The notes beneath the pieces are model-generated. The model made no database searches and was not told the origin of the DNA. It saw nothing but the letters and a program-made list of their open reading frames with translations. 64,000 nt of DNA from Camellia lanceoleosa (lineage: Eukaryota > Streptophyta > Magnoliopsida > Ericales > Theaceae): assembly GCA_025200525.1 (NCBI GenBank), contig CM045763.1, forward strand, positions 86,270,131 to 86,334,130. The letters are read 5' to 3'. Each line of letters opens with the position of its first letter. The first letter of the stretch is position 1. Position numbers and translations under genes: made by a program. Shown here one piece after another: positions 10,728-23,006 of this stretch.

Positions 10728-11607
10728 GATTACTTAATGTAATTGTCTTGGCTTTAATATAAACAAAGTCTTTCTGTATTTGACATTGTTTGACTCTGTT
10801 TCCTTTTGTCTTCAAAAGCCAACTTATAGCTTCGAATTGAACAATCTCATCCTTCGAATCTGACTCAATTGTTTAATAAAACGCTAAAAGAACCAACATG
10901 TCTTTTCCCAATTTATGGAATATAATTGACAATTCTGGCTGATATCATCTGGAATTAATGCTTTGAATTTCAACAACATTACTCCTCAAAACTAACTATA
11001 ACCAATATATGGTCATGGTTAATATAACCAGTCAATTTTCAAATTGATTATTTTGCTTCGATGAATAATCCACACTGTTTTTGGTTCAAAAAGCAATTCC
11101 TTCTTATATATATAAAAACCAACGATTGGTTTTAATGCTTCGAACAGTGCTCACCCTTAGAGGATACAAGGAATTGCTCCAAAGGTCGTTACTTAATGAT
11201 CCTCAAACAGGTCTTTAAACCTTTTTGAAGTAGACCAATATTCGAGTATTCTAGCAATTTTAAGCATGTAATACGCTTCGAAGCCGATTTATGTATTTCG
11301 AAGCCGTTGTTATTTGATTTTTTGGCGCCAAAATCTCATTTCGAAGCCAAATATCTTGCTTCGAAGTTGGCGTCAATATCCGGAATGTGCTTTTTCCCTC
11401 CAAAACTATCAACATTAGAAGAGACTCCTCGTATTCGTACTTTTAGTACTTAACGACTTATGCAATATATTTCCAGACATAAAAAGCTTTTCTTTTAAAA
11501 CCCTCTTACTTCGTGTTTCTGAAATCACTTGCTCTTTTAACGTTCAAACCCTCATATCTTTCATTTCTCTCTACTTCTCCCTTTCCTTTCCGAAAAGCGT
11601 ATCATCA
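10728..11607 (+). promoter_or_regulatory. Intergenic region with putative promoter of the PMD-like gene
   Basis: It separates the two antisense genes. Four TTCGAA motifs lie at 11277-11282, 11297-11302, 11340-11345 and 11360-11365, three of them in the form TTCGAAGCC, around a perfect 14-bp palindrome TTTTGGCGCCAAAA (11320-11333) that fits the E2F consensus TTTSGCGC on both strands. All lie 240-335 bases upstream of the ATG at 11608. The sequence between motifs and ATG is pyrimidine-rich near 11500-11600, as in a plant 5' UTR. Promoter function is inferred from position and motifs only. Confidence 0.45.
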
Positions 11608-13221
11608 ATGGCCTCTTCTTCATCAGAAGTGCCAATCGTAGAACGTGTGAGCTCATCCTTAGCCTTGAAAAGGCTCATTGATGTGGAGTGTGAGAAGTAC
11701 AAGGCTGGGGGGAAAAGCGCCATTGATGGGCGTGTCTTTGTTCCTCGTCGTCATGAGCGACAAGACTACGTGCTTGGGCCAATCTTCAAGGAGATCCCTA
11801 TTAAGCTCCCAGCTCAGTACCCTTGTCTGGAAAACCAATGTCTCCTTTATGAAGGTGGTCTTGATTGGAGGAATTGGAGAATCAATCGCCCCCACTGATG
11901 TTGGCCCACGATGAGACCGGAGTGGCAAGAGTGGTATGATCGGGTCATCCCATGAGGACCTTTGGACCTTCAAGAGCTCTGCCTTCTCGATGCTCTTCGA
12001 CTATCTAGGGTAACTATCCCGGAAGACCCTTTCTTAGTCCCTGCTGCTTTATGCTTTTGGAACCCTATCTTCAATTTCTTTCAATTTAGATGTGGGATGA
12101 TGGCTCCTACTGTTTTTGATATTTGCCATCAACTAGGAGTATCCCCCATTGGTACCATTATTACACCAGACTTCCCTGATTCGACAGTCTCTTTCTCCCT
12201 CCCATCTCTTAACTTATCTTACAGCGATTTTGTTAAAGCTGAAAAAAAAAAAGGGCCCAGTAACTGAAAGGGAATTCTTTTCCTTCTTGTTATACTGGCT
12301 TTGCAAATTCCTCTTCTGCACCTCTTCACAAAGAATTATGCCTGAATTTGCTCCACTTGCCAAAGCCTTTGTTTTGCAAAAAAGGGTAACCTTAGCCCCA
12401 TACATTCTAGGTCATGTATACAGAGTTTGTTCCCTTTTTTGTGAGAAGCCTTTAGATGCTAACCAAGGGGGCCGTGCGGATCCTTCAGCTTTGGCTTTTT
12501 GCCTATTTCACTGAACTACAATCCAAATGCCTTAAATTTTCTGGGTTACACTCTCTCACCCATGGCATAAGACTAGCCAATGCTTCCCTTTATCCTTCCT
12601 CTTTTGCTTTTTATTTCTCTTTCTTCCATCAACTATCAGCCGTCCTTCCTATTCACCGCTTTCGTCCTTTCGAGACCAACATAGGTCCAACTTGGTTGAG
12701 TCACTTTTTAAGTGACAAGCTCTGTACTTCAGCTATTCACAAAGATATATGGGCCTCCCTTCTACTTCCTAGGGAGCTGTTTATTGGGACCACAAACCCC
12801 AGGGCTTATAAATGTATAGCTGAACCTTATTGTCCTGCTCAATTTGCTAGACAATTTGGTTTCACACAAGGGGTCCCAATACCTCTCTGCAGCAACACCA
12901 ATCTGAGCCTTACCAAAAGAGATCTGAAGGTTAGGAAATCAAGACTGGAGGAGGCAACCTTCAAATTCATGGATGACTTGGCTAGTTTTGAGTATACTCT
13001 TTTCATTCCTGAAGGTACTGTATTGAAGAGATACCAAAACTGGTGGGAAAATAATATGGAACTTTATTTAGCCATTTCACCTCAAAACCTATTGGAGGTA
13101 TTAGATGTGTCCAAGCCCAAAGGAGTTGAAACTGTCCCTTCCTCTATTGTGCCTCCTACAACTCAGTCCATTCCTGCTACCTCAACTCCTTCGAAAGCCA
13201 CTCGGGCTGCTTCAAAGAAAG

Positions 13222-13310
13222 GTATATACTTTCAACTTCTCTTTTTTTTTTTTTTTTTTTTCTTCTGAATCTTTTGTTTGTTTCCTTTATACTTATGTTC
13301 TTTAGTACAG
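13222..13310 (+). other. Probable 89-bp intron in the PMD-like gene
   Basis: GTATATAC at the 5' end, a long T-run (about 13242-13261) and TACAG at the 3' end. Removal joins an AAA-G codon to GG without shifting the frame. An intron in a gene lying antisense to retroelement genes would not be removed from the sense genomic RNA, which explains its persistence. Confidence 0.7.
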
Positions 13311-13941
13311 GGTCTCCACAAGAAGAATCTCCTAAGAGAGCTGAAACTTCAGCTATTCTAAAAAAGAAACAGCAACAGAAACAAAAAAGGAAGCTGATCC
13401 TCCCCACTGAGGAATCTGAAACTTTGGGAGAAGAAGCAGTTGAACAAGAGCAGGAAGTGCCCTTACAAAGAACAAAGAGACAAAAGGTGGCTGCCTCCCC
13501 TTCTGATCTTGGGGCAAACATTATAGTAATGGAGAAGGAACTAACCTCTGAAAAATCTGGAACCCAAATTGAAGAGAGGGAGATTGAAAAGGAACCAGTA
13601 GTATCCCCACCGAAGAGGAAGAGGAGAAGAAAGATAAGCATCTCTCTCGACTTTCTTGAGGACTCGATTCGAAACAATCGCCCAAGCAATAGAGAAAAAG
13701 GAAGATATGAGTTTCAACTCTTGTCTTGGTTGAGGATCCCATTCACGAAGCGACTACCAAGACGAGAAACGAGGAATATCCCAAGGCAATAATTGTCTTT
13801 GAGAGGTAGAAGAGGCGGCATCAACAATTTACGAGGGATGAAGGCTGCATCTTGATGCATTACAAAGAGAAGCTGCGAAGACACCAAAATATCGAGCACT
13901 ATACCCTTCGCAGTTCTCCCATCAATACCAATACGAAACAA

Positions 13942-14023
13942 GTAATTTCTTTCACATTTCTTTGTTTTCCTTACGGTTTTAATCTTGAATTTTGACAATC
14001 CTTTGTATTTCTTCCTCTTGCAG
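13942..14023 (+). other. Probable second intron (82 bp) in the PMD-like gene
   Basis: Starts GTAATTTC and ends in a pyrimidine-rich CTTCCTCTTGCAG. Length and T-richness suit a short plant intron. Frame across it is uncertain because the adjoining exons are already frameshifted. Confidence 0.5.
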
Positions 14024-15254
14024 CAACAGCAACTACATTTATCTTTCCAGCGAGGCCTTCCTCGATTTCAGCTGAAGTTGACCAGATGCAACATGTGAAA
14101 ACCATCCAAATCATGCTTCCACTTTCCAAGCCTATATTTGATATGCCTTCTTTGAGTCCAAGCATCCCCGCATCTCTTCTCCTTGGCTTAGAGCCATATC
14201 TTCCTTTTTTGGCCTTTGACCGACCTCAGCTTATTTCTTCTTCGAGCCTTGTTCTTCCTCATTCCTTCTCAGAAATTCCAACTGCTACTCTATTCCCAAT
14301 GGCAGTTGATTCTTTGACAGAGGGTGCTGTTAGTTCTCCAATTCATGGTTCATCACCTGTGCCTACTTCCAGCCCCTCTTCACTTGATTCATTGGTGGCT
14401 AAGACCATAGAGGCTACCAAAGATGCTCCATCTATTTCTCCTATCCACATGCAGCCCTCTGTGTCTTCCACCACAAAACTTTCCATGCCCTTCATGTCTA
14501 GGGATGAGGTAGACATCTTCGAAGGAAGACTTGCTAGTCTTTTCGACATACCTTCTACCTCTCCAACATTTAAAGCTGAAGCTGAGCCATTAGTCTTGGT
14601 TGACTCCTTGCTGGAAATTTTTGAGAGTCCTCCTTCTTCTAGCAGCAAGCCTCCTGCACCTTCAGTGGATTTGGACACATGTCTGGAACTGCTGACTTCC
14701 TTTTCGAGGATCCCCTTCGAGGCTCTACAAAGGCCTATTATCAGGAATGGGTTTCTTGGTCTTTGTAATTTTCTTTGGCGATCGATATGAATGTCTCAAG
14801 TTATCTATCATTGCTGACTACTATTGCCTTCTATCACAACATTTGCCATGCTGCCAGTACTGCCAATGAGAAATTGGCTAGGGATTAGCATTTTGTTTCA
14901 CAAGTGCACACCGAAATATCAGATCTCAAGGAACAACACACTTATGCCTCCCAGTTCCGAATTCAGCTGCTGGAGAAGAAAGCTCAACTTGAGGAGGAGT
15001 TAGGCTGCGATAAACCGTGCCTTGGTTGATGACACCAAATTACAAATCGACAACCAGAAGCTGGTGAGCGAAAAGAAGACATGGGCTGACTATTCACTGT
15101 TTCCATCACTTAGTAGTAGAAATCAAGCTGTACAAAAACAATTGAAACATTGTAATGATTTTTGGGCCAATTTATGGCATCATGTACTTGATTCTTTATA
15201 AAAAATCAAATTCTTATCTATTATCTGAGTATCTTGTGTTTTTGTACATAATGT

Positions 15255-16682
15255 TTATTTTATTCCTTGTGTTTCCCAAATGGTTGGAAAATAAGGCTTC
15301 AAATATCCGCCATTAATCTTTTTGGGATGTACGTAGCCATTCAAATTTCTTAAATGGTATGCTCCAAAAGGCAGAACTCTATGAATTTGATATGGTCCTT
15401 CCCAGTTAGGTGACTATTTGCCAAACTTATGGCTTTTAATTCCTATTGGGAGTATTGTTTTCCATACCAAGTCACCTTCATCAAAGCCAATATGCTTGAC
15501 TCTCTTATTATAATTCTTGGCTGCTTTCTTCTTCTGAAAAAGAATGCTATTTAATGCCAAAATCCTGGCTTCATCTATGCCTTCTAATTCCAAGCACATG
15601 CTTTGATGATATTGCTCAGGATCTAATTGATCTTGGCATCTTACCCTCAGAGATTTAACATTAATCTCCACAGGTAACACTGCATCATGCCTGTATACTA
15701 AAGCATAAGGGGTGACTCCTGTGTTTGACCTTGGGGAAGTTCTGTAAGCCCATAAAACATCCAACAATAGGTTATGCCAATCCCTAGGATTATCTTCTAC
15801 CACCTTTTGTATTCCCTTTTTTAAGGACTTATTGGATGATTCAGCTTGACCATTGGCTTGTGCATAATAGGGTGTGGAATTAATAAGGCTAATTCCAAAT
15901 TCTGCCACAAAGGACTTTACCATTTTTCCATCGAACACAGTTCCATTATCAACTGTTATGGTTTGTGAGATACCAAATCTATGGATCAGATCTTTAATGA
16001 ACCCAATGACCTCTGTCTGGTCTACAGCCTTGTATGGCTTAGCTTCGACCCATTTAGTGAAGTAGTCAGTGGCCACTAAAATGAAACAATGATGCTTCGA
16101 AGAAGGTGGATGTATTTTTCCCATCATATCCATGGCCCATTCTCTGAATGGCCAAGGCTTCACTATTGCATGAAGGTCAGTTATGGGCACATGCCTTATT
16201 GTACCATGCTTTTGACATGCCTGGCAACCCTTTGCATATTCTATGCAGTCTTTAAGGATAGTTGGCCAATAGTAGGAATGCCTTCGAAGCAACCATCTCA
16301 TCTTCACACCAGGTTGATGAGCGCCACAAATGCCTTCATGAACCTCAGCCATAGCTGTTAATGCTTTTTTTGGGCCTAAACATTCCAGCAATAAGCCATC
16401 TCCCCCTCTTTTATAGAGAGCATTACCATATACTATATATTGCATGGATTGCAATTTGACCCTTCTGCTGGCCTTCGAAGATGGACCAGCCAAATACTGC
16501 ATTATTGGATGTCTCCAATCCTGTTCTTGTAAGTCATTATGATTGACTTCCAAGATCACATTCCTTTTATTTAAAGGTTGTATTAATCTCTGATATGTTG
16601 TTTGGCTTACGTCCCTTTGGGTATTATCCCTTCTCTTGAAGTTCGAAGCTTTTTGAGCCACATCGTTAGCTCTATTGTTCAA
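15255..16682 (-). pseudogene. Integrase region of Tat pol
   Basis: The N-terminal HHCC zinc-binding region shows His at residues 115 and 122 and Cys at 153 and 156 (CQAC). The catalytic core has Asp185, Asp245 and Glu281 (spacing D-59-D-35-E) within AMDMM, TVDNG and NGQAES. The integrase inserts the cDNA into host chromatin. The frame is open for 422 codons, then a TAG at 15414-15416 sits where Trp is usual, followed by about 50 further codons to a stop at 15255-15257. No chromodomain was seen, as expected for Tat rather than chromoviruses. It converges on the PMD-like gene. Confidence 0.85.
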
Positions 16683-17264
16683 GAATCTTGGAACATGGGT
16701 TACATTTGCTATTTAGGCGAAAGCCGATGTAATGCAACAACACAATATGGTAGGTTACTTATGCTTTGACATTTGAAAATGCCTTTTACTTGGTTAACCA
16801 CCAATTGAGAATCCCTAAATATGTCAACTGCATGTACTTGTAATCCAATGAGCATTTCTAGTCCCACTATTAAGTCTTAATATTCGGCACGGTTATTGGA
16901 ACAAATGGCCGTCACTCTAAAACCATGTGTGGTTTCTACTCCTTGTGGAGATTTAATCACAACACCAATTCCAATTAAACCATTGGCTTTCGATCCATCG
17001 AACCACATTTGTCATGGCTCAATATTGACTATACCAAGGTCCATTATTTCTTGGCTTTCTGTTTGACATGGATGATCTGCGGAAAATTGGCTAAAACTTG
17101 CCCTTTCACTTTGCTCTTTGAGGACATATTCTAAATGAAATTCGATAAGGCTAGTATCCACTTGCCAATTCTTCCCTCAACATAGGTCTAGATAACATGT
17201 ATTTAACCAAATCTGTGGTTGCAATTACCAAGGCAGGTTGTAAGTAAAAGATAATATCTTAATT
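16683..17264 (-). pseudogene. RNase H remnants of Tat pol, including the second (archaeal-type) RNase H
   Basis: Broken minus-strand reading frames show the end of the first RNase H near 17200-17290 (ALYFVA-like). At about 16750-17010 there is a second domain with WFDGSKANG, NNRAEY and DSQLVVNQVKG, which carry its catalytic acidic residues. A duplicated RNase H of this kind is a diagnostic trait of the Tat lineage. At least three in-frame stops are visible, and the shift from the RT frame occurs near 17285. Confidence 0.7.
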
Positions 17265-18674
17265 TCATTGCGACAAAATACAAAGCAAGACCTGACTTTT
17301 CAACGGTGAATATTTACATTCACAAGGATTTAAAAACCTACTAAGGTAATAAATAGCTTGCTCTTTGCCTTCTTCGTTGTCTTGGGCTAAGAAAGCTCCC
17401 AATGAATCTTCTGCTGCAGCTATGTACAACTTCAAAGGCTTGTTCCCCTTTGGTGGCATCAGCACTGGAGGTTTGGCCAAGTAGGCTTTGATACCTTCGA
17501 AAGCACTTTGATGCTCTGCTGTCCACACAAATTCCTCTTCATCTTTCAGCCTTAACAAGGAAGAAAATACTTTAGTTTTTCCTGCAGTATTAGAAATAAA
17601 CCTTCGAAGAAAGTTAACCTGACCCAGGAACCTTTGTAATTCTTTTTTACTTGATGGAGGCCTAGCTTCGATGATGGCTTTGGCTTTATTCTGATCAATC
17701 TGTATTCCTTTCTTGTGCACTACATAACCCAAGAAATTTCCAGATGATACACCAAAAGCACATTTAAGAGGGTTGAGTTTCAACGTGAACTTCCTCATTC
17801 TTTCGAAAGCTGCTTCTAAATGAAACAAATGCTCCTCCATGGACTGGGATTTCACCACAATGTCATCAATATAACATTCTAGATACCCTCCAATAAGGTC
17901 ATGAAAGATAGTGTTCATAACCCTCTGATATGTAGCCCCAGCATTCTTCAGACCAAATGGCATTTTAACCCATTCGAAGGTGCCAATATTCCCAGGACAT
18001 CTGAATGCTGTCTTGTGGATATCCTCCTCTACAATGCATATTTGGTTATAACTAGAATGGCCATCCATCATTGATAAAACTTGATGCCCTGCTGAACTGT
18101 CTACCAGCAGATCCACTATAGGTATAGGGTACTCATCTTTAGGAGTTGCTAGATTTAAGTTTCTGAAATCGATGCATACCCTCATTTTGCCATTCTTCTT
18201 AACTACAGGCATAATATTAGATAGCTATTCAACATACCTGGCTGTCCTAATAAAGTCTGCCTTGAGTAGTCTAAGAATTTCTTCCTTAACTTTCTGAATT
18301 ATTTCTGTACTCATCCTTCTTGGTTTCTGCTTGTATGGCTTGAAATTAGGCTTCATAGGGAGCCTATGTTCCACTAATGATCTATCAAATCCTGGTAGTT
18401 CATTATAAGACCATGCAAAGCAATCTTTGTATTTCTTTAGAACAACCAATAACTGGTCTCTGTTCAGAACATTCAAGCAAGTACTTATATAGGTGGGCTG
18501 CTGCACAGAACCTTCCCCTAAATTCACTTCTTCTAAGGGGTCTTGCGTCTGAGAATTCATCGAAGCTTCTTCTTTGGTTTCTTCAACCTTCGAAGCAACC
18601 TTTTCGCCTTGTTCTGCTCCTAGGTTCTTTAATTCAACATCTCTGCCCTCTTCCTCATAGACAAAATCATCCAT
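17265..18674 (-). pseudogene. Reverse transcriptase (plus start of RNase H) of Tat pol
   Basis: One frame of 470 codons broken by a single TAG at 18222-18224, at a position where Trp is usual. Downstream of that stop lie the first catalytic Asp in MMDGHSSYNQI, the MPFGLKNAGATYQ block and the YIDD box (residues 114-117 from the Met at 18212), which bind the metal ions for cDNA synthesis. The upstream part holds the EHRLPMKPNFKPYKQ pre-RT block. Downstream, SALEG-type RNase H connection sequence (around SAFEGIKAYLAKPPVL) continues to the frame break. Confidence 0.88.
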
Positions 18675-18889
18675 AAGGTGTCTTCTTCAGTATCTCCGGA
18701 CTTTTGTTTCAATGTCCAATGCACAAGATTTCGCAAGGGTCAAACTTCGACTGTTCTTTGCTCTTGTTCTGACCAATTATCATGGCCTCTCTCTCTTGCT
18801 TCTGTATTTTCTGGACTATTGCTTTTACGTCCAATGATGAGAATTTAATCAAAGCCAAAGACTTGGCTTCTCGTTCTTCACTTCTTTGC

Positions 18890-19633
18890 CTATAACCAGG
18901 CATCATTGTCATCTTTCACGACAACCTCTTCATCAGCACTTTCTTGGACTAAGTGTTTCAGGTGTGTTACTTCCTCATCAGCCGTCACTTCGGCTGAGCC
19001 ATCAGCTTTCCTCAGTATACTGAGTGGTGTCACTCCCTCAATATACAACTTGGCCTTTGCAAAGTCTGCACAGGCTATGAAGGGTTGAGGATCTGCATCA
19101 ATCTCCTCTATCTCTCCATTGCCTAGGGCCATCATGATCTTCTGATGCAAAGAGGAAGGCACACATTTGTTAGTGTGAATCCAATCTCTCCCAAGTAAGG
19201 CATTATATTTAGCATTGTTGTCGATTACGAAGAATGCTGTCATACAATCCCTAGTCCCCATACTCAAATTAATAAGCAGAATCCCCTGGGCCATCTGCTT
19301 ATCTCCAGCGAAGCCAGCAATGGTTGTACTGGTTGGGATCAACCTGGGATTCTTCTTCCCTAATTTCTTCAAAGAAGATTTCAGTAATAAATTTACCGCT
19401 GCCCCATTGTCTACTAGGACTCGGTTTAGCTGTATCCCATCAAAGAAAGCCTTAATGTACAAAGGCTTGACATGTTGGGTCATGGAATTCGAGGGGTATT
19501 CAAAAGGATATGAGAGGTTGATGCTCACCTCTTCCTCGCTTTCACACTCAGTTTCCATTGGAATAGCCATTTCAGGAGCATCTTGTACCATACTCACTTG
19601 TGACTCATCGCTAGAGATAGGAATTGGATCCAT
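18890..19633 (-). pseudogene. Aspartic protease region of Tat pol
   Basis: The 247-residue frame contains VLVDNGAAVNLL with the catalytic Asp at residue 75; the usual D-S/T-G triad reads DNG, an altered second residue. It is followed by LLGRDWIHTNKCVPSSLHQ, a block common to Tat-lineage proteases. The protease matures Gag and Pol. The frame ends before the RT frame; the 18675-18889 linker is out of frame. Confidence 0.8.
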
Positions 19634-19645
19634 GTCTTGGTCACT

Positions 19646-21058
19646 CTAATCCTCATTTTTAGCCTGGAATTCATGAGGTAGTATGTGTACCATGTTGATC
19701 GTCTGAGGAAATGAGCCAAAGCCCGAATGGTTGGTCAGACCTTCTTCCCTCTTGGTTACCTTGCTTAGTGTCTTCAAAGACATCCTCCATCTCGCATTGC
19801 GGTATTTCATTGATAAGCGATCCTTTGAAGGATCCTTCTCAATCGATTCTTGATCGAAATGTTTGTTGACCATGAAGGCTTCGAACATTTCTTCTTCTGC
19901 CATTTCCTTCTTTTGGCTCATGCCAATCTCTTCTTCCGTTTCGCTATCACTTTCCATCAGAGCCTTCTCCAGCCCTGCCAAACTAGCCTTCTCCCTGGCC
20001 TTTAATTCAGAATGAACTTGGGCCAATTGTTCTCTACTACAAACCACTTTACTTTGTAGAGTCGATTTTGGAGCATAGTCTGACTTCGAAGTTTTCTTTT
20101 CCTCTGTCTTGACCTGTGAAAAACTCTCTCTACTTTCTTTCAGATCTTACTGGTATTGGGTGTACCTGCGCTGAATCTTCCTCCTTTGTGATCTGGAAAT
20201 AACTTGAACCATATTTGGTTCTTTTGTCTTTGGGTGTTTCAGCAGTACCCAATTGTTCGGAGCCACCAAAGGAGGCTTGATCATTCTGCCTGTGATTCCA
20301 ACATCTCTCCTGGCAGGTAATTCCCTAGGTTTGTTTTGCATTACAAACCAACTGAACTCAGTACCCAAGAGCTTCTTGATTCAGATGTTGAATCACCTTT
20401 TTCCACCTTGAAGCCATCTTGGCCGGCGTGGAGGTAAGTGCTTGGTTACGGACTCATGCTTGAACTTGATTACGGCCTTTGATGGAGGTGGCCATTTTAC
20501 ATTACGTGTGAGGTTGGTTTGAGGGCCAATCTCGGCTTTACTCCCATAACACGAACTCCTCTCCAATCTTCTTCGAATGTTTGCTCTCCATTCTGTAGTT
20601 AAGTGGCCTAGACTCATACAAGGGCCTTTTGCCTTTAGCATTTATTACATCAGCTATGAGCTCAACCACCATGGTCATCGCCTATCACTAGCCGCACGCT
20701 TTTGTTATAGCGTTGGTTGATTTAGGACGCCTCTGAACATCCTTATAGTATTGCTTCCCATCAATTGGAAGCCCCTTCAACCATTTGTAGCTTAGTCTAC
20801 ATCTAGGACACATCCTCTGCATTACAGCTGCTTCCAAGGAATCATCATCTAGTATTTCTTCATCAGAGTATTCCTTCTGATGTGAGAAACCCTATCCAAT
20901 AACTGGCGGATTTCTAGTCTCCTTCTTGGCAGCTGTCTGGTTGGCAATATGCATTTGCACATTGACCTCTTCCAATTCCTGCAGAGATAGATTCTGAAAG
21001 TTTGGTACAACCACATTAGCCGCGCTTTCTCCAACTTCTGGAAACGAGTTACTGTCAA
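19646..21058 (-). pseudogene. Gag C-terminus to protease linker, fragmented
   Basis: Several short minus-strand frames (20849-21058, 20393-20641, 20147-20368, 19646-20047) together represent a highly charged linker between Gag and protease. A KTKEPNMVQVISRSQRRKIQRR-like stretch near 20160-20230 and an acidic Glu-rich stretch near 19900-19990 are visible. No zinc knuckle (CX2CX4HX4C) could be read. Fragmentation by indels prevents a confident single frame. Confidence 0.5.
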
Positions 21059-21301
21059 TTCCCATGGCTTTCTCTGTTTTGGCTGGGAACTTCAGACTTC
21101 CTTTCCGGATTTGCTCTTGGATCCTGTCTCGAAAAACAATGCAGTTTTTAGTTGAGTGAGACCAAGAATTATGCCATTCTGATATACTTTTCCTTTAAGT
21201 TCATCAGAGAGCGGCGGTTTTACCCTTTTGGTAACTTAAGGAAATTGGCGCAAGCAAATGATCAAAAATGTCATCTGCTTTTGTTAAATCAAAAGAGTAC
21301 T

Positions 21302-22971
21302 TTACGTGAAAGTCTTTCTTTTTAAATTATGGTCGATGATTGTATCCTTATGAATTAATGCTTCACAGATTCTGTGTTCTTTACCCACAATCTCTGCTGC
21401 ATCGATCTCATAATTGGGATCTCTATAATATGTCTTATATGAAGCATTATTTCGATCTTGTTCTTCCTCTAGTAATGCTTCATATCGAGACACCTTATAG
21501 GTTAATTCGACCAAATCCCTGAATTCAGTTGAATCAAACTTCTTTCGAAGCCTGAACTCTAAACCGTTTTGAGCCAATCTTACAAATTCTGGCTCTGGGA
21601 GGATGACTCTACATTTATTTCGAGCCCTTTTAAATCTGGCAATAAACTGAGTAGCCTTTTCTTCAGGCCTTTGACTCAATCTTGCCAAGTCTGCCATGGA
21701 CACCTCTGGCTCCGATTGGAAGAATTGGGCATGAAATGCCTCTTCCATTTGTTGCCAAGTTTGAATGGAGCCAGGTGTAAGGTTGATATACCATACAAAT
21801 GCTCCCCCAGTTAAAGAGTTTGGAAATAATCTCAGTTTTATGTAGTCATGATTAGTGAATTCACCACATTGAGCAGCGAATCTGGCAATATGCTCTACTG
21901 TTGATTGATTTCCAGTTCCATAGAATAGGGTAAAATCTGGTATTCTGAATCCTCTTGGGTATTCATGTACCCTATCTACCCACTCTGGGTATGGTTTTCT
22001 GTATACAGGAGTCTGGACCCCCCGAGCCATCGGTCCACACATCTCCCTAACAATATCAGCAATTTGGTCCCTAGGGACCATATTTTGGGCTTGCTGAACC
22101 ACTACTGGAGGGACAAACATAGGGTTTGGTGGACAAACTTGTGCCTGCGGTCCTCTTGGTCCAAAAGGTGGTATATTTGGGACTGGTTGCCCCTGTGGTG
22201 CGAGTTCTTTGTTGGGGTATGGGTAACCCTTTGAGCTTTGTCTGCGAAAGGACCTGTGAAAGGTGTTGGAACAGGTATTGTGTCCCTTCCATTTGTGGGA
22301 AAACCTTCCAACCCCCCGGGTATAAATTCGAATAAGGGATTATTATACCCCCTAGTGCCAGGTATGACTTCGAATATGGGATTTGCCACCATTCTTATGC
22401 CAGTTTCTTGTACTTGGCCAGATCCACCAACCTGTGTGGCTTCATTGTTGAGTATTGAGGCATTTTGGCCTACTACAGGCCTTGAAATAGGTTCATACCA
22501 AGACTGAGGCGATGGTCTTTCATAGTTTTGAGTACTAGTCTGACCATTAATTTGTCCATTAACTTGCATAGGCTATTTTTCTCTAGCCAATCTTTGCTGA
22601 GGGACATTTAAAATTTCTTCTGTATGTCTTGTATTTGTTGGTTGGTGGTTATTCATTCGATCCAAAAAGGATGTTGCCCACCTTTCCATTGTGTTCATTA
22701 ATTGTTGTCCCATAGCATCTACCAAGCCATCCCATGGATTTGTTGGCTGAGTAGATGGAACAGTGGATGGTCCAATTCCTTGGTTTCGTCTAATATTATG
22801 AACATATGGTCCTTGTCCAGAAGTACTGGTCTGTTCGACCAAAGGTTCTGATAACATAGGAGTCTCCACAGGATGTATTACCACATTCTCCTCTGGATTA
22901 GGTATTTCTACCTCTCCTTCTACGCCTTCTTCCAAGCGTTCATTTTCTCCTTGTCGTCTTCGTCTAGCCAT
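21302..22971 (-). pseudogene. Gag of the Tat element
   Basis: The likely start is the ATG at 22971 (MARRRRQGEN...), only 10 bases downstream of the PBS. A variable Pro/Gln/Asn-rich N-terminal region carries one in-frame TAG (22570-22572), then shifts frame between about 22100 and 22200. The core at 21302-22120 has the retrotransposon gag signature: PYPEWVDRVHEYPRGF, FAAQCGEF, LRLFPNSLTGGAFVWYINL and QQMEEAFHAQFF, then RPEEKATQFIARFKRARNKC. Gag forms the virus-like particle that packages the genomic RNA in the cytoplasm. Confidence 0.82.
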
Positions 22972-22980
22972 TTTAACAGA

Positions 22981-22998
22981 GTCCCACCGGGCGTGCCA
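22981..22998 (-). other. Primer-binding site of the Tat element
   Basis: On the minus strand TGGCACGCCCGGTGGGAC begins 8 bases inside the 5' LTR. TGG pairs with the CCA end of a tRNA primer. The exact tRNA was not identified. Confidence 0.75.
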
Positions 22999-23006
22999 AA
23001 AATATA

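Larger units (their letters stand above)
11608..15201 (+). pseudogene. Antisense gene 2: plant mobile domain (PMD)-like gene, broken, with introns
   Basis: The ATG at 11608 starts a serine-rich leader. A region at 11962-13100 then resembles the aminotransferase-like plant mobile domain family, with motifs such as FWNP, FDICHQLGVSP, LQLWLFAYF and WWENNMELY. A Lys/Arg-rich acidic region (13311-13790), a Ser/Pro-rich region (14090-14700) and a coiled-coil-like tail (to 15201) follow. A GT-AG intron at 13222-13310 joins frames cleanly; a second is likely at 13942-14023. Defects: TGA at 11896-11898 and 11953-11955 (both could be former CGA), a frameshift in the A-run at 12241-12251, a one-base shift in the G-run near 12467, and further breaks in exon 2 and the tail. 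It ends about 55 bases from the convergent end of pol. PMD proteins occur as host genes (MAIN/MAIL group) and inside Gypsy and Mutator elements. The domain call rests on remembered motifs. Confidence 0.75.

Noticed and set aside
15874..16361. Plus-strand frames opposite integrase
   Set aside because: Shadows of the integrase frame on the other strand, unlike the antisense genes at 9285-15201, which lie outside pol.
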